The notes below the pieces were generated by a model, which searched no databases, had not been told where the DNA came from, and saw nothing but the letters and a program-made list of their open reading frames with translations. Position numbers and translations under genes: made by a program. From Ectocarpus siliculosus (Eukaryota; Sar; Phaeophyceae; Ectocarpales; Ectocarpaceae), in contig FN649758.1 in the NCBI GenBank assembly GCA_000310025.1, forward strand, positions 4,005,249-4,069,248: 64,000 nucleotides of DNA, read 5' to 3'. Shown here piece after piece: positions 1 to 12,800 of the stretch. Numbering within the stretch: position 1 is the stretch's first letter; each line of letters starts with the position of its first letter.

Positions 1-314
1 GGTTTTCACCAGGGCCCCCCAAAAACCATTCCCTTTTTTAACGGTTAGGCCGGTTTTCCCCCCCCCCCCCCCCCCCCGCTGATATCGGTAGGATAGATAG
101 ATTAGGCAAGATATTTTTGAGCCAACTTTGGCAAAGTAGGAAGGAACGATTGTCCACCGGTGATCGGTCCTGTGGGAACAATGCTCCGTCCTCTGGAGGG
201 CGGGTGGTCAATGGTTTAACCGTTAAGGCATGCAAAAACATAAGAATACGCCCCCCCCCCCGCCCCTCCTATCAAACATCTCTTTCGTGCTGTGAAACAA
301 ATATCAACTTGCAG

Positions 315-3300
315 TTCGAGCTGTACGTGAGCCCTCCCCGTGTCGTCCTGAAGGCGGCCTCCTCCCTGTCCGACGCCGGTCTCGTCCCGGCCGCTCTGGT
401 CTACGTCTCCTGGAGGGAGGTTCCCCCGACAGGTAATACGAAGACATCATGATTTTTCTTGGAGAGATGAGGAGGAGTTTCTTCGAAACCGACGGAAAAG
501 CCTGTGGATCAGGCTAACTTTGCTCCGTCGCGAGAAAGAAGGTGTTGTTATGTGTTACGATAAAGGCTGATCCAGTAGAACATTGAGTCAGCGTTGACTC
601 TGAGTAGCCTGTTGGATTTGCCGACGGCTAGCACCAAGGCTACGGCTACTAGGACGCTGAGCACCGCGACACCGGATACGCCCACCTCGCCGGCCCGAGC
701 GGGGGAAAAAGCTACGGCCACTCCTCTGCTCAAGAGTGCGGGCACTCGTCTGACGACGGCACCCATTACGTGAAGAATCCTGAGGCCGACGAAGATTGTT
801 CCTCCGAGCAGCAGCGTCAGACCCCCCCCTCCCCCCCCGAACATCACTGCTCCCTCCTCGTTCTCTTCTCCTGGTGCGCCTCCATGCTCGGGGCTGCCTC
901 TCGCCCCGATGTTTATTTTTGGCAAGAGTGAAAGTGACCATCGGTCTGCTTCGAACAGTCAACGCGAGGAGTTGACCTTGAGGATGTTCCCGCCGACAAG
1001 TTGGTGGTTGTAGGTTGTGGTCGCCCTCTCACCGTGCAGTCTTATCATCGGTTGCGTAAACCTGCGATTATTCAACAGGACGACTATGGCAATCCGACGA
1101 CTCTTCTCGGTCAAGCTGACTTCATTTCCTTGTTGTAGAAGTGGTTCTGCAACAGGCAAGTGAAGTCAGCCTGACGGAGAAGAGTCGGCAGGTCTCGGTT
1201 TCGTCATCCTGTTCATCTATTGTCGGTAGAATACCAGCGATTCATTCAACGGGATGACGATGACAACCCGACGACTTTTTCTGTGAATTTAACTGACGGG
1301 TCTGTTGCACGTGTCTGTTGCTGCAACAGACACGTCAGTCAACTCCACACTCAGAGTCGTCGGGTTGCAATCCTCATCTTGTTGGAAGAACCGAAGGTCT
1401 ACGCTACCGATAGCCTGCACGGCGAGAAGACGACCACAACCTACAACGGCAGTAATACCTGTCCGCGGAAATATCTTGAAGGTCATAAATATGTTCTCGT
1501 CTGGTCGCGAAGCTGTTCCTCGCTGCCGAATCGGCTACCCACTTCTCGCTACCTGGCGGCCCTCCACGCTCAAACGGGAAGACGCAGACTCAACGCCAAT
1601 CGTCATTCTTACCCTACCAAATAGAAACACCAGAGCGTGGCGTGCCTCGTGGCACCGATCGTGCGGAGGAAGCCCGAGGATGGAGGCGCACCAGGATTAA
1701 AAGAGCGGGAAGGGGCTGTGCTTTTTCGGGGGAGGGGACTGGCGCTGCTGCTCGGTGGACGATTCTTCACCGTCCGGAGGGCAGTACACGTAGCGGATGC
1801 CGCCGTCAGACGAGCGCCCGCCCCCATACGCAGAGGACCCGTTGCTGCGCCCCTCCCACGATGGGCCGGCGAAGCGAGCTTTTCCGGCGTCGCGGTGCTC
1901 GGCACCGTAGTGGTCGTAGTAGTAGCTCTCGTCGGAACAGTCTTCGTGTTAGCAGTCGTCATGGGCGTACCTGCCCGGAGCGCGGATGCCGTGGGCCTCT
2001 TCTCTGAACGGCCATCGCTTCTGTGGCGTCCCGCGGGCGTGCGATCCCCCGCGACGACGCCCTTGAAGAGGTCGCGGGATCGGCTCCAGCTACCGCCAAG
2101 CCACCACTAGTGTGGTGTTGCTGCTGCTCTTCTGGCCTCTCTCCCAGCGCCCGCCACCTCGCCCGGCCCCCGGCGGTGGTTTCCCTCCACGCTGCGTGCG
2201 TCCATACCGCCTCGATGATCACCGGCCTCCTCCCTCTCGCTCGCGAACACGCCGCTGCTGGTACCGGCAGTGCCATGCGTCTCGGACTGGCGGTAGCGGC
2301 AGAATCCGGCCGGGTCTTGTTCGCAAGCACCGTCACTTGTTTTCGACTCCCCCGTCGCCGTAGTCACGCTCTTGACCCCCAGCGCCACCACGGCCCTCGC
2401 TACGCCCCCCCTTGCCCCCGCGGCTCCGACCCCCCCCCCCCCGGACGCGAAAAGAGCTAGGGCCCCCCCCCCCCTTGCTCCTCTTGTGCTCCATGTCTCC
2501 GTGGGCGTCCCTCGCTGCAGTAGCCTCGAGTGCACGCAAAGACCAACACCTCTTTTGGCATGTAGGATTGAACCGTCGAACACGAAGGGAAGGCGACGAA
2601 CAGTGTTCTTTGTTGGCTTCGGTCACATCTTTTTAACGTTCCTACAGAGGCAAGGCGCAGGCAAAGAGCTACTGCTCGAGCAATAGTCTATGTTTTTTTT
2701 CAGAATGACGCATCTCTAGTCCCTGCTCTAGCCGTGGATTCTCGGACCCTATTTTTGTCCTCATGGAATTTTGTGAAAACCCTCCAGTCCTTGTGCAGGC
2801 TCTCAGTGCTTTTCCGAACAAACGGGACGATCAGGTCCACGTACTGCAAGATTGACATAGGTAACGGAAACGAACTGCAACCCATGCGTTTTTTTTTCAA
2901 GTTAGGGCGTTTAACCCAACCGTCGGAGGGGAGATGATTGGTTGGGCTGCTTTTAGCCGTAAGGCCTGTGAATTCCGTGCAGCAACAGCCTCCGCCCCGC
3001 GTCAGCGATTGATGAAAAGACCCGCGGAGCAGAAAGAAGTGCGGTTGCCTTCCCTGGTGCCGACTCAGGCGGGGCACGGCTGTAAGATGCTGCCCGAGCG
3101 AATGCCTCCACCCTTTCGTTCCCACAAGACCGATTCGTCGCGGTGGAGGTATTCGCTCGGTTTCTCTTTCGCTCCTTGTTTTCAGGCGAAGAAGAGATTG
3201 ATCGCCGTTTTGCTGACCCCCCCTTCCCCAATCGATTCTGTCACCCTGTTCGCTTCCTTCCCCTTGTGTCGTGCAGGCGAGGCCGAAGGGGCCTACCTCA

Positions 3301-3521
3301 AGCGAGAGCTTGTGTCTGGCTCAACACCGGGGGCGGCGGCGGCGGCGGCGGCATCGGCCCGCCCCGTTGGCGTAGCGCTAGATGGCGGCGCGAAAGGCTC
3401 GGAAGAATCGAAGACGGGGGGAGGGTCTGCTGGTGGCGGTAGCAGGCTAGGGGGCAAGACCGGAGGGGGGTCCAGCGGGGGAAAGCGGACCGGGAAGCCT
3501 AGCTGGCTGAAGATCAACTAG
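315..3521 (+). CDS. UBX-domain protein, C-terminal two exons (partial)
   Basis: Exons 315-432 and 3277-3521 join in phase 1. Each has a clean splice signal: acceptor TTGCAG at 309-314, donor GTAATA at 433, acceptor GTGCAG at 3271-3276. Together they give 120 residues and a TAG stop. The first exon reads FELYVSPPRVVL, then GLVPAALVYVSW. This is the last part of a UBX fold as in ASPSCR1/TUG- and UBXD-type p97/Cdc48 cofactors, where a TPP-type loop is followed by an L-PAALV strand. The second exon carries GAYLKRELV, an Ala/Gly/Lys-rich linker and a terminal KPSWLKIN. That ending resembles the PKWLK ending common in this family. UBX proteins dock on Cdc48/p97 to route ubiquitinated clients. The N-terminal part lies left of the window. 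The family is fairly sure; the subfamily is not. Confidence 0.8.
600..1965. repeat. Long imperfect inverted duplication (foldback) in UBX intron
   Basis: The minus strand of about 640-1120 aligns with the plus strand of about 1336-1960. Over the best stretch, 1010-1100 against 1355-1445, roughly four of five bases agree by eye. The right arm carries about 130 extra bases near 1490-1620. Translations match too: HGERATTTYN and GNILKV on the left correspond to HGEKTTTTYN and GNILKV on the right. GCRRQTSAR occurs in both arms. Between the arms, shorter copies alternate in orientation (1065-1125, 1160-1215, 1240-1300, 1336-1400). The transcript could fold into a long hairpin. No transposase, target-site duplication or known element was recognised. 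Confidence 0.8.
1309..1337. repeat. Near-perfect hairpin at centre of the foldback
   Basis: Two 13-nt arms, ACGTGTCTGTTGC and its complement, are separated by a single T. A second, less perfect hairpin lies at about 1119-1175, where CTGACTTCATTTCCTTGTTG pairs with CAACAGGCAAGTGAAGTCAG (17 of 20). Confidence 0.85.
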
Positions 3522-5140
3522 CCGTTGGCCGAACAGAAGTTGTTCGTGCGTTGTTAGGCTCACGAATTGGCGCGTGAAGCTGCCCTGACTGCTGTGGTGT
3601 CATCGCAACGAAATCGTTCTTTCTGGCGCCAGCTTTGTTATCTATATATCGTTGTGCGATCACGTTAGTTTTTTAGCGCGCTCGGTGTCTCGGCACCGGC
3701 GGGGGCAGGCGTAACTTGGACGGAAAGCTTCGGGGTTGGTGTCAAGGCCGCAGAAAAAGCGACCAGTTTTATTTTGGAAATACCACGTCGTGAGGTCCAG
3801 AACAGGAACCACGTTATGTTGGAAATGCCACGTCGTGAGGTCCTCGGAGACGCCTATTGTTTTCGGGTTTGCTGAATTTTTTCGGAGCCGAGCAATCGAG
3901 AGCTTGGGAAGTTGACGGAGGTACAGACACTCGGACACCATCGTTTGTTCTACTTCGAGGGGAGCCTTGACTGACTGCTGTGATATCCCCCTTACCGTCG
4001 ACAGTTGTTGCATGAATGGACGCTCCGTTGCCTAAACGCACGTTCGGAGGGAGAGGTTGCAGTCGATGTGAGTGGTCGCTTTCCATTGTATTAAGCGAAG
4101 AGGTCACGGCTGAACAGCCAGGTGGCACGATTTTTTTTCTGTGCGTGAAAACGGCGTCCTCTTTTCAAGGGAAGTGCAAGCTACTCGACGTATTATATTT
4201 CCTCCTTTGCCCTTTGAATTACTTTGAGGAGGTAGGCCTTGTGTTCTTGTGGGCGAATGATTCATGTCCTCGTTTTTGTGCTCGTGGTCGACTGTCCTCC
4301 GCGAGAGCCTTCGCTGGGTCAATATATCGGGTACTGCTGTGACGCACGCGTATGGGATGAGAACGCGCGGCGCGCTCCAGGGTCTGCCCCTTAACCTCAA
4401 GCTGTTTGGCGCCGGGAGATGTGAAAGTTGATCTAAACTTCGATATTTCAACACAATGATGGAGCGGTAAACGTCGACATCCACTACGAAGCACGCCTGC
4501 GCAGAAAACATCTCGGTTTCATGATGTTAACTGCCGCACCTGCATGCACGAGTTGCCCGAGGCTCACAAGCAGTATGGAAGAAACCGCACGAACCTCCTG
4601 TACAGTTCGGAACTTCGCAGACGCCAAATACTCCGAGTACGACACACAAATCAGCAAAGACAAAGAAACAAGCCCGCCACGGTAAAATCATCGGGCCCCT
4701 TCTCGCCTCAAGCTGCACATGAGCGCTGGAACACTGCACACCACTCCGACACAACAGCGTGCGGGTCGAGACGGGGAAGAAGGACAAAACTACCCGGCCT
4801 GGTACGGTACGTACGAAAACCATCCCGCGAAAAACAACCACCATAAGTAGACAGACGCAATCAAAACAACAGGAACAACCGCCATAAGAAACACAATAGG
4901 AATGGCGACGGTAACAGCACCAACGGCAACGACCACGACAATGGCATCATCGTCAGCGTAAACAATAACCAATAACATCTTCGAAACACGACCGTTCGCG
5001 GAAACAGCAACAGCAATGCAAAGAACGGCCATGCATCCATGGAGTCTCCGATCCATCCAGGGACCATATCCAACCAAGTACTCTCTCTACGCAGCGGAGT
5101 AACGCCAATTCTTTCACGACGTCGTTCATCCAACGAATCA
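3522..5140. other. Intergenic spacer between convergent UBX and dynein genes
   Basis: This holds the presumed 3' UTRs of both genes. A near-exact 25-nt direct repeat (TTGGAAATRCCACGTCGTGA core) lies at about 3774-3798 and 3819-3843. The dynein-proximal 300 bases are A/C-rich on the plus strand, so T/G-rich in dynein sense. No convincing gene was seen. Confidence 0.6.
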
Positions 5141-8100
5141 TCAATCATCCAACGTGGTGAGCATGGCGACACCCCGCTGAACCCAGTGTGACTCCTCGAG
5201 GTGAGTAGCGAGCACGATGAAGCAGATGAAGTTCGTCGAATGGCCCGTCGTGCTCAGGATCCCCCGGCGGTCGGATGTCTTGTACACCGGGCACGCGTAC
5301 GAAGGGGTTTCCACGATGTCTGACTTTCGCTGCGGCTTGAACCATATGATCGGGGCGCTCGAAAACAGCACCTGTCGTCAAAAAGGGCAGAAAAGGCACG
5401 TAGAGTAAGCCAACCCCAAGTTGTGGAATGAATGGAAGCTTGCGCCCTCGCCCAATACATTCGCTGAAGCAGCCATGAACAACACGTTTACAGTAGATGG
5501 CACGGTATTTAGGGGGTTTTAACAAGAGCACCCTAGCGCGGCCACCAGCTTCTATCTGGAGGAATATGGTCGGCATTCGTGCGAAAAGAGAACGCTCCGC
5601 ACCTTTCAGACGATATTTAGGCACACTCGTGCATTTAGATGCGTTGGACAATGTCTAGACAATACCAAGCTGTTCAACAAGCAGGAAATGCCCCTGCGGT
5701 ATACAGGGGGGGGGCAACGGCCTGAGAGCACGCCTCACATATGAAACCACTTGCACCAAACAGCATGTGACAAGTTTGAAGCTGCAAAAGGTAGCGCTTG
5801 CGTTGTAAAGGGAATATCTACAGAGAGCAGAACTTCCCGGGGTCCATCATGTCCCATCGTGAGGTGCCGTTGACAATAAGTAGGCACAACGCTCGGGTAT
5901 CAATCAGTCTGTAGCGGCAGAGAAGCCGCAGAGGGAATGCAGGTTGTATATCTTGCCTTTGGTGAAGACTCGGCGAGGCGCATTTCTTTCTTGTCCCATT
6001 TCGCACCCTCCAGGAATAGTCCGTCCACATATACACCGTCTTCTGGGCCCTCCTCATACGAGTCCTGACGATAGAGACAACAAAATAAACGGCCATGATT
6101 CCTCCCGCATTTACCGCTACGACGAAGATGTTGAACACCTCGTTTTCGAAAGATTTCGTTTTTCCCGTGAACAACAACGAAGAACATGCGTGTGGGTTCT
6201 GCATGACAGACTTGAACTCCTCCAGCACGAGCAGTCCAATGGGCAACGTTGGGCATGCGAGTGTGGCTGGTTAGTTAGGTGAGAAACGTATTTCGATAAG
6301 CGTATATAGGGGTCGCCACCTGATCGACCCGTGCGTGCGTTCCTTGCACCTTCGAATGAAAGTCTCTTCAGGAGCAACCCAGCGCGTGTACGGGCTAGAC
6401 CTTTCAACAACGAATCGAAAACGTACTACCTACAAGACGGCAGCAGGTGGTTGATCCACGTAGCAAACTAACTTGACATCGTTCCTGCCACATCGCAGCC
6501 GGGGAGACGCTCTCAAACAATTTGTATTGCCTCATGAAGCAGTTACCTTGGGCATTGATTCTTGGGAGAAGCCCACATGGTCGATGGGGATCGTATACCG
6601 GCGGGCGAAGTTCTGGCTCGCCCCGGTGAGGAACGCTTGCGTGAAAAAAAAGCTCGACACCCAGAACACCGGTGGTGGCTTGGTCCTCAGCCACCTATCA
6701 TCACACCAGAAATACGCGGAATGAGAGGACGGTTGCCGAAAATCGATTAGTTTGTTGGCTGTGACTCAACCAATACACGCTCAATCGTGCAATGAGATGA
6801 TGAGCAATTGGGTAGATACGCATGAAAATCAGCGGTTTCGTGTAGCAATCAAGGCGTGCGGATTCGAACATCTCGGGGTCGTTTTGCGGGGTCCGAGGAA
6901 TTAGTGTGTTGCAGGCTATCTTGCTTGATTGCGTCGCTGTCGTCGCCAGCAGCGTTTTATTGTTGGGTCTTTCGTGGGTACAAACGTGCAAGATGCAGAC
7001 GATATCGGAGCTGGTGCCCCCGTAGTTAGCCAATCATTGGACATTGCTTGAGTGTTGAGTGTCTCTCGTAGACATTAAGATATACATGGTACGAATGCAC
7101 GAACGAACGCGTCGCACATACACATGTGCAGAGACTAAGTCGCCGTCTTGCAAACTTTTACCGGTGTCGGGGTCAGCAATCCAAGACTGCGACAACAGCT
7201 ATTTCCTGGGCTGGTGGTTACGAAGGAGATAGATATCGTCGCGATTTTTTGGGAGAAGAGACGCGTGCGGGTGCCGCAGACGACTTGTGCTGCGGGGGGT
7301 CGTGCCAGCGAGGTGTTCCTCACGAAGGCCACACAAAAGAAGAACAAAGACTCTGACCTGGCTGACCAAATCTCGCCAAACTGCGGTGAAGTTTTCGCGA
7401 AAATCTGACAAAGAAGCTGCAAAAGCCCATTTCACGAGATGCTGCATAGCCAAAACTATTGAAGAAAACGATACGATTAGCACGAACCGGTCTTCTTAGG
7501 AGAGCAAAGTGAGATTTTCCGTCAAATATACAAGGACTATACTCACTTCCCGAAGAACGCGAGGCGTTGCAACAGATCCGTCACATATCCGGCGAGGGAT
7601 TTTCGCGACGGATAGCTCGTGGGTTTCCACATCGTCGGGATCGTCCCGAAAAACAGCTCGTTCCCCAGCACCTGCAGTGGAGTTCATGGTGCGAGAGAAA
7701 ATGACGAGGGGATCGCTTTTTCTTCGACGCACCAGCAAACATCATACATTGCATGCACCTTGATGATGACCGCAAGTCTCAATGCCTTACAAAGGGCCAA
7801 TGGCATTAACGGGTTTTGTTCTTGCCCTCCTCGTGCATGTTGTGTCTGACGAAGCCGTTGGCACATCGAATCTGGCCTATGGTACTACGTGCGGCATGCT
7901 TGACAGCAACACCTAGTAGTAATTGCTTCGTCCTTGCTGTCCTTGTGCAACGACGCAAGCATCCTGCCAATCCCATCCTACCACATCACTATCAATTACC
8001 CGTCGCTGTCTCGTTGTTGCCATAAGCCCCTTTGGCTGCCAAATTGAAAGTGGAACAGTTGCCGCTAGAGAGTAAGGTGGTTGGTGCGGCAAAATCAGTA

Positions 8101-9878
8101 TCAACGAACAGACCACCCCCCCCCCGCATACACTTGTCATCACCTCTAGATCAGCGCTCATGACGACAAGCCCCTTGACCGCCCTCTGGATGCTGACGAG
8201 CGACGACTTGATGGCGCCAGTGAGGTTGTTAAATCGCTGCAGCTCCTGGCAAAGGACGGTGTTCATGCTCTCGTCCCATCGCACCGGGTAGCGGATCTGC
8301 GCAGCCTCCATGTCGAACTCGACAGGGACCTAGAGTGCAGTTCGGAGAAAACCAGCAGTTCGCAAGACCAGGATTGATTGCAGCAATCTAGGCTTCCATC
8401 AATGCCTACCACCGTGCGAAGACCCAGACGATCTGACTGCGTCATGAGGTAGTAAGATTTTCCCCCTTTTCAGTACAGAAGTACCATACCCAGAGATTCA
8501 TACGCAATGACCGAACGAGCCCATACGTGGAATGGATTATAATCGTAGGTCGTTCATTCACCCGCAGATGGTAGGTGGCCGACCAACCCGTTCGTGCAGA
8601 CTCTCAGCTCCCTGCCCGCAGAATTCACCCACCTCTCGCCGACAATAATTCCACCCTCAATGCTGAGTCATTTCTCTGTTTCGTTGTCACTTGTCCACTA
8701 TGAGCAATATTCTCCGACTCTGCCAGATACGAGGCCTAGAGGAAACGCGTTCTCGACAGCTTACTCAATTCCTTACCCGTTCTCAAGGCCCTATCAGTCC
8801 CGCCTGTGCTTTTTCTGTGAGTTGCCTTTCTACTTCTACGCTAAGCCGCATCCCACCTTCGACAGAATATCAGCGGCAACGTTGCTGATGGTGATTTCCT
8901 TGTCCGCACCGCCGGAACCTCCGCCGCTCGACTCCGTGAGCAGCACGGACTTGAGGAGCTGCGCCGTGTCGCTCTGCGCCCTCGTAATGGAGGCATTGTC
9001 GTGGAGGCCAAACACTTCCGGCGCGGCCGTTAGCGGTAGACTCTGTTAAGATGTCGGTATGAAGTGGGAGTGGGTTGTGATGAAGGTACTCGTGTATCTG
9101 ATCACAGCGGCAAACTATATATCTTTTATTCCAGCGTGCGGCGCGAAGAGTAGCTTCTGTGCGGAAATTCGATTTCGAGCGAGTACGAAACATCGACACT
9201 CTTGCATCGAGCGGTGCTGGGCGGGGTATTGAGGGCGCCTTCAGGAAGCAATCGTGTAGCAAACAGCCGACCGCCAAAATCAAGCGGAGACAAGGTCGGC
9301 TTACCTCGATGTACTCCAGGTAGGCCTTGCGCGGGCCGTCAGGGGGCATCACGTAGTCTCCGCTTGCCGACAACAGCGCTCCTGTGACGTGGCGAGAAGC
9401 AAGCGACAATGCGGGAAACAGAGGTGTCGGAGAGGAACATAATACGGTTTGGTGCCGACGCGACGCCGCTGACGGGGAATTCCTGCTAGCGATCGAATCG
9501 CCGAAGTTCAGTGTCCCAAAAACAAGCACATGTCGTGGCCTGCACTTCAGAAAGACACGCAGGAAATCATCCGCCTTCCTCTTTGGCTTGTAAAGTTAAG
9601 CAGCCAAAGCGAATTCCAAAGCGGGGTAGATCTGGGTGACGCAGCATCCAAAGCTGCACGGAAGTATGACGACAAGCACCAGACAATGGAACAAACGCAG
9701 ACAATGAAACTCGAACATGTATTTATTACTTCTACATATTTACCCACCATCCTCAAGCAAGTTGCTGTGGTACATGCGGTGAAGGACGCTATGCAGCGTC
9801 CGCCTGTCCTTGTCGTCGGTGACCCTTCCACCGTAGTTGCACTCCCCAGCAGTGTAGTTCAGGGCCTTGAACGGGACT
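5141..9878 (-). CDS. Dynein exons 57-64: C-terminal domain
   Basis: The exons are 9748-9878, 9305-9381, 8857-9042, 8144-8329, 7547-7671, 6547-6694, 5957-6064 and 5141-5371. They show [114 protein letters not shown] and a final [11 protein letters not shown]. This is the full axonemal-type C-terminal cap with a normal ending. Exon 63 ends at a GC donor (AAG|GCAAGA, GC at 5956-5955). Confidence 0.96.
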
Positions 9879-12800
9879 CTGATTTAGGGGTCGACGAGTG
9901 GACCAGGGGGACGGGCTTGCTTTAAGGTTTGCTGAAAACGGCAGCGATTTTGAGCCCTATCCCTCGTCCACATACATAGACTTTGTAGGGGTGAGCATTT
10001 TTCTTCTATGCAGTTTCTGTCTGATCTGGAAATGATTCACCGCCGTTGTCATTTCCCTTCCAGGCTTTTTCAAAATTCTGACGAAAAAGGTTGTGCCTTA
10101 GCTGGTTCTGTGGTAGTGTCGGAGTCGACCGCATGTCTGCCTTATCTCACAGTAGTTCTTGTTGCAACGTCATGAGGTAGGCTTCTAGCGCCTGCTACTC
10201 CCAACGATCACCGGTACGTTTTTCGAAGGGTATTTCATCAAGACAAAACGCCAAACAACGTTGGAATGTCATTCCGCCATGCGATAATCAGCAGCGGCGA
10301 CAAAGGACGCTTTCGCGACACGCAAAGGAGGAATTGAGCTGTTTCGCCCTCGAACATTGGTCCTTTGCGAATTGTGCTTGACATCATTCACCAACCTCTG
10401 TTTCCAACAAGATTAGCTGTTGGTGTGAAGCGCAAGCGACGTCGCGAGGCAATCACCGTATTTGTCGGCACTCCAAGCCTCCTGGACGCTCGTTCAGCCA
10501 CCAGATAGATGGCAAAAAGAAAAACCTCCAAATTTCCAGATTGTGGATACACCAACAGCAGAGGAGATGTCGTGGGAATATTCGCGACATTCCTCAAACA
10601 GCTCATTCCTTGTACGGGTCAATAGCGCTGGTGTGTGGACGCGTTACCTTGCGTTCTCGTTGAGGAACATGGCAAGCTGCTGCACCGAAATCCTGAGATC
10701 CGACTCGTTGAACTCGTACGGGATGTTCCACCCGATCGGCCCGTACATCCTCCGCTCTTGAACCAGCGCGTGGAAGAAGCACAGGCCGAACAATAGCTTG
10801 CGAAACTCGGGCCCTGTTCCGAACAAACAGCGAAGGGGTGCACGTAAGTGGTGCAGTAAAACGATCTGCGGCGATGGTGGTTAGCATTGATTGGACCGCA
10901 AGTCCCTTCCGAGACTTGGAGCGTAGTGCAGACGACAAAATCGTTCGATCCAGCTGCCTGGACTACCTCGCGGAACATCTAGCGTGATGGACCCACCACC
11001 TCTGCAAACAGCGCGAACAACACGTGGAGGACGTTGGATGGTACCACTGGAATGGCAGAGCGAAAAAGCGGTGTTCGCTAACGGCCGCGACCCACAACTA
11101 CGAGGTTACGACATTGAAACGACGACAAGCGCAGAATGAAGCAACCACGATATGCCCCAAGGCTAGACACCAGTAATGACGAACGCGGGTGGGTATGTCG
11201 TACGATAGTAAACACATCACGGTCGTTAGTGCTTTGACGTCTGCGTGACGATCCGACTCGACTTTGGCGCAGGCCTAGACAGACGGTTTTCTCTATGAAG
11301 TAGGACCGGAGCTGCAGAAGTGGACTGAAGGCCTGGTACTCATCGTATGATCTACATGTAGTTCCTGATCGATCCACCCCGAAACCGAACAACCTTGGTT
11401 GGGCGTACCCCGGGTGGCGCCTTCGAAATCATTTATCGTGACCAAATCTACTTGCACTACCTTTGGTGCACGACTCGAAGAAGGAGTCATCCGAGATGGG
11501 GTCGGAGCTGTAGGATGCCTTGAGGTTGGCCCGTAGCCCTTTCGGCGCCTCGATGGTCATCTTGACGCCGTTTTGCAGCACCGACACCGGGAACACGTCC
11601 GACGGGTATGTCGTGCACCACAGCCGGAATGCCGCGTTCGTCACATCCGGGTGCAGACTTTCCGCCTAATAGACGACGGTGAGGAAAGGCAGTTGGTTTG
11701 GAGGGGAGAGGCATGTTCCCGTCAAGTCCCAGCGAGAATTTCGGGTGGCGGGGTTGTCACGGTTTTCACATCCAGATGAACGGTTCCAGCCTGGCAGGCA
11801 CAATATAAGATGGCGATGGAAACATGTTTGCATCCTTACGGAGGCGACGGTCGGGTGACGAAAGTTACTCAAACTGACGGTTTTACAATGCAAGCAGGGA
11901 GATGGGTGTGAGGCATATGCCGTACTTGATGGGTAGGATTGGCCGGTGGTCGACTCGTGGTAGGTCGGTTGTGGCGGCTGTGCTTGGTGGGCTGTCTATC
12001 GTTCGAACGCCCCCCGTCGGTTGCCCACACTCACCGTCTTTTCCAGAGCCGTCATCCACGAGGGACAGAGGTGGCAGTTCTGGAGCACCACCCAAGACCC
12101 CTCTACCTGGGCTTTCTCGATCATCCTTTCGGCAACTGGTCCCTGCCCCTGGCCCAGCGAGATGTAGGACACCTGTTGTGTTGATCAGGTTACGGGCGAT
12201 AAATGGACCGTTGGAACCATCCCCTAAAGAGGCATGCACCGCAGAAAAGTTGTTCTGCGTGACGCCGAATTGGAGCTATTCAACTCGAAAGGCAATGCAG
12301 CAGGGTAGTTTGGAATCACCGTCAACGGCTCAAAAATGAGATTAATGAACCTCATAGTCAACTGTGATTTTCTTACCCTTCGCTTCCCACACATACCGTT
12401 CCACATGGTACAAGTAAATTGAAGCATGCGTTCGGCACGGGCTGAAGCAAGCTCTTCGCTCATTCACCTTCACCCCCATCCCGTCCGCGGCCTTGAGGAC
12501 GGCCCCCATTGGGTCGGAACCCGGGCTAAGGATGAAGACTAGCGGGGTAGCGCAAGAAGAGTCGTCGAAGCACGCGTTCAGGTCGAAAACCGGGGGCTTG
12601 ACGAATCGTTCTCCCATCTTTGACACCACGAAGCTCTGCACTCCCGTTGCAACCTTGTCGGCACGGATGCACCTTTTCGGTGTGAGCACGCCGAAAGGGG
12701 AAGAGAGGTGTCTTGTCGGGCGTGCCTACATTGAGCAAAAGGAGACCACACACCAACTTTGGGGTGGTACCATTTGCGGGTGTACGGTTGAAAGAGTAGT

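Larger units (their letters stand above)
433..3276 (+). other. 2.8-kb intron of the UBX gene
   Basis: The intron is bounded by GTAATA and GTGCAG. It is much longer than the dynein introns (mean about 430 nt). Its first half is occupied by an inverted duplication, annotated separately. The second half (about 2110-3276) is C/T- and C/G-rich with several homopolymer C tracts (around 2432-2475) and no recognisable gene. Confidence 0.75.

Noticed and set aside
4790-5077. 95-residue hydrophobic minus-strand ORF
   Set aside because: Lies in the presumed dynein 3' UTR; the Val/Ala/Leu stretches come from low-complexity GTT/GTC-like sequence.
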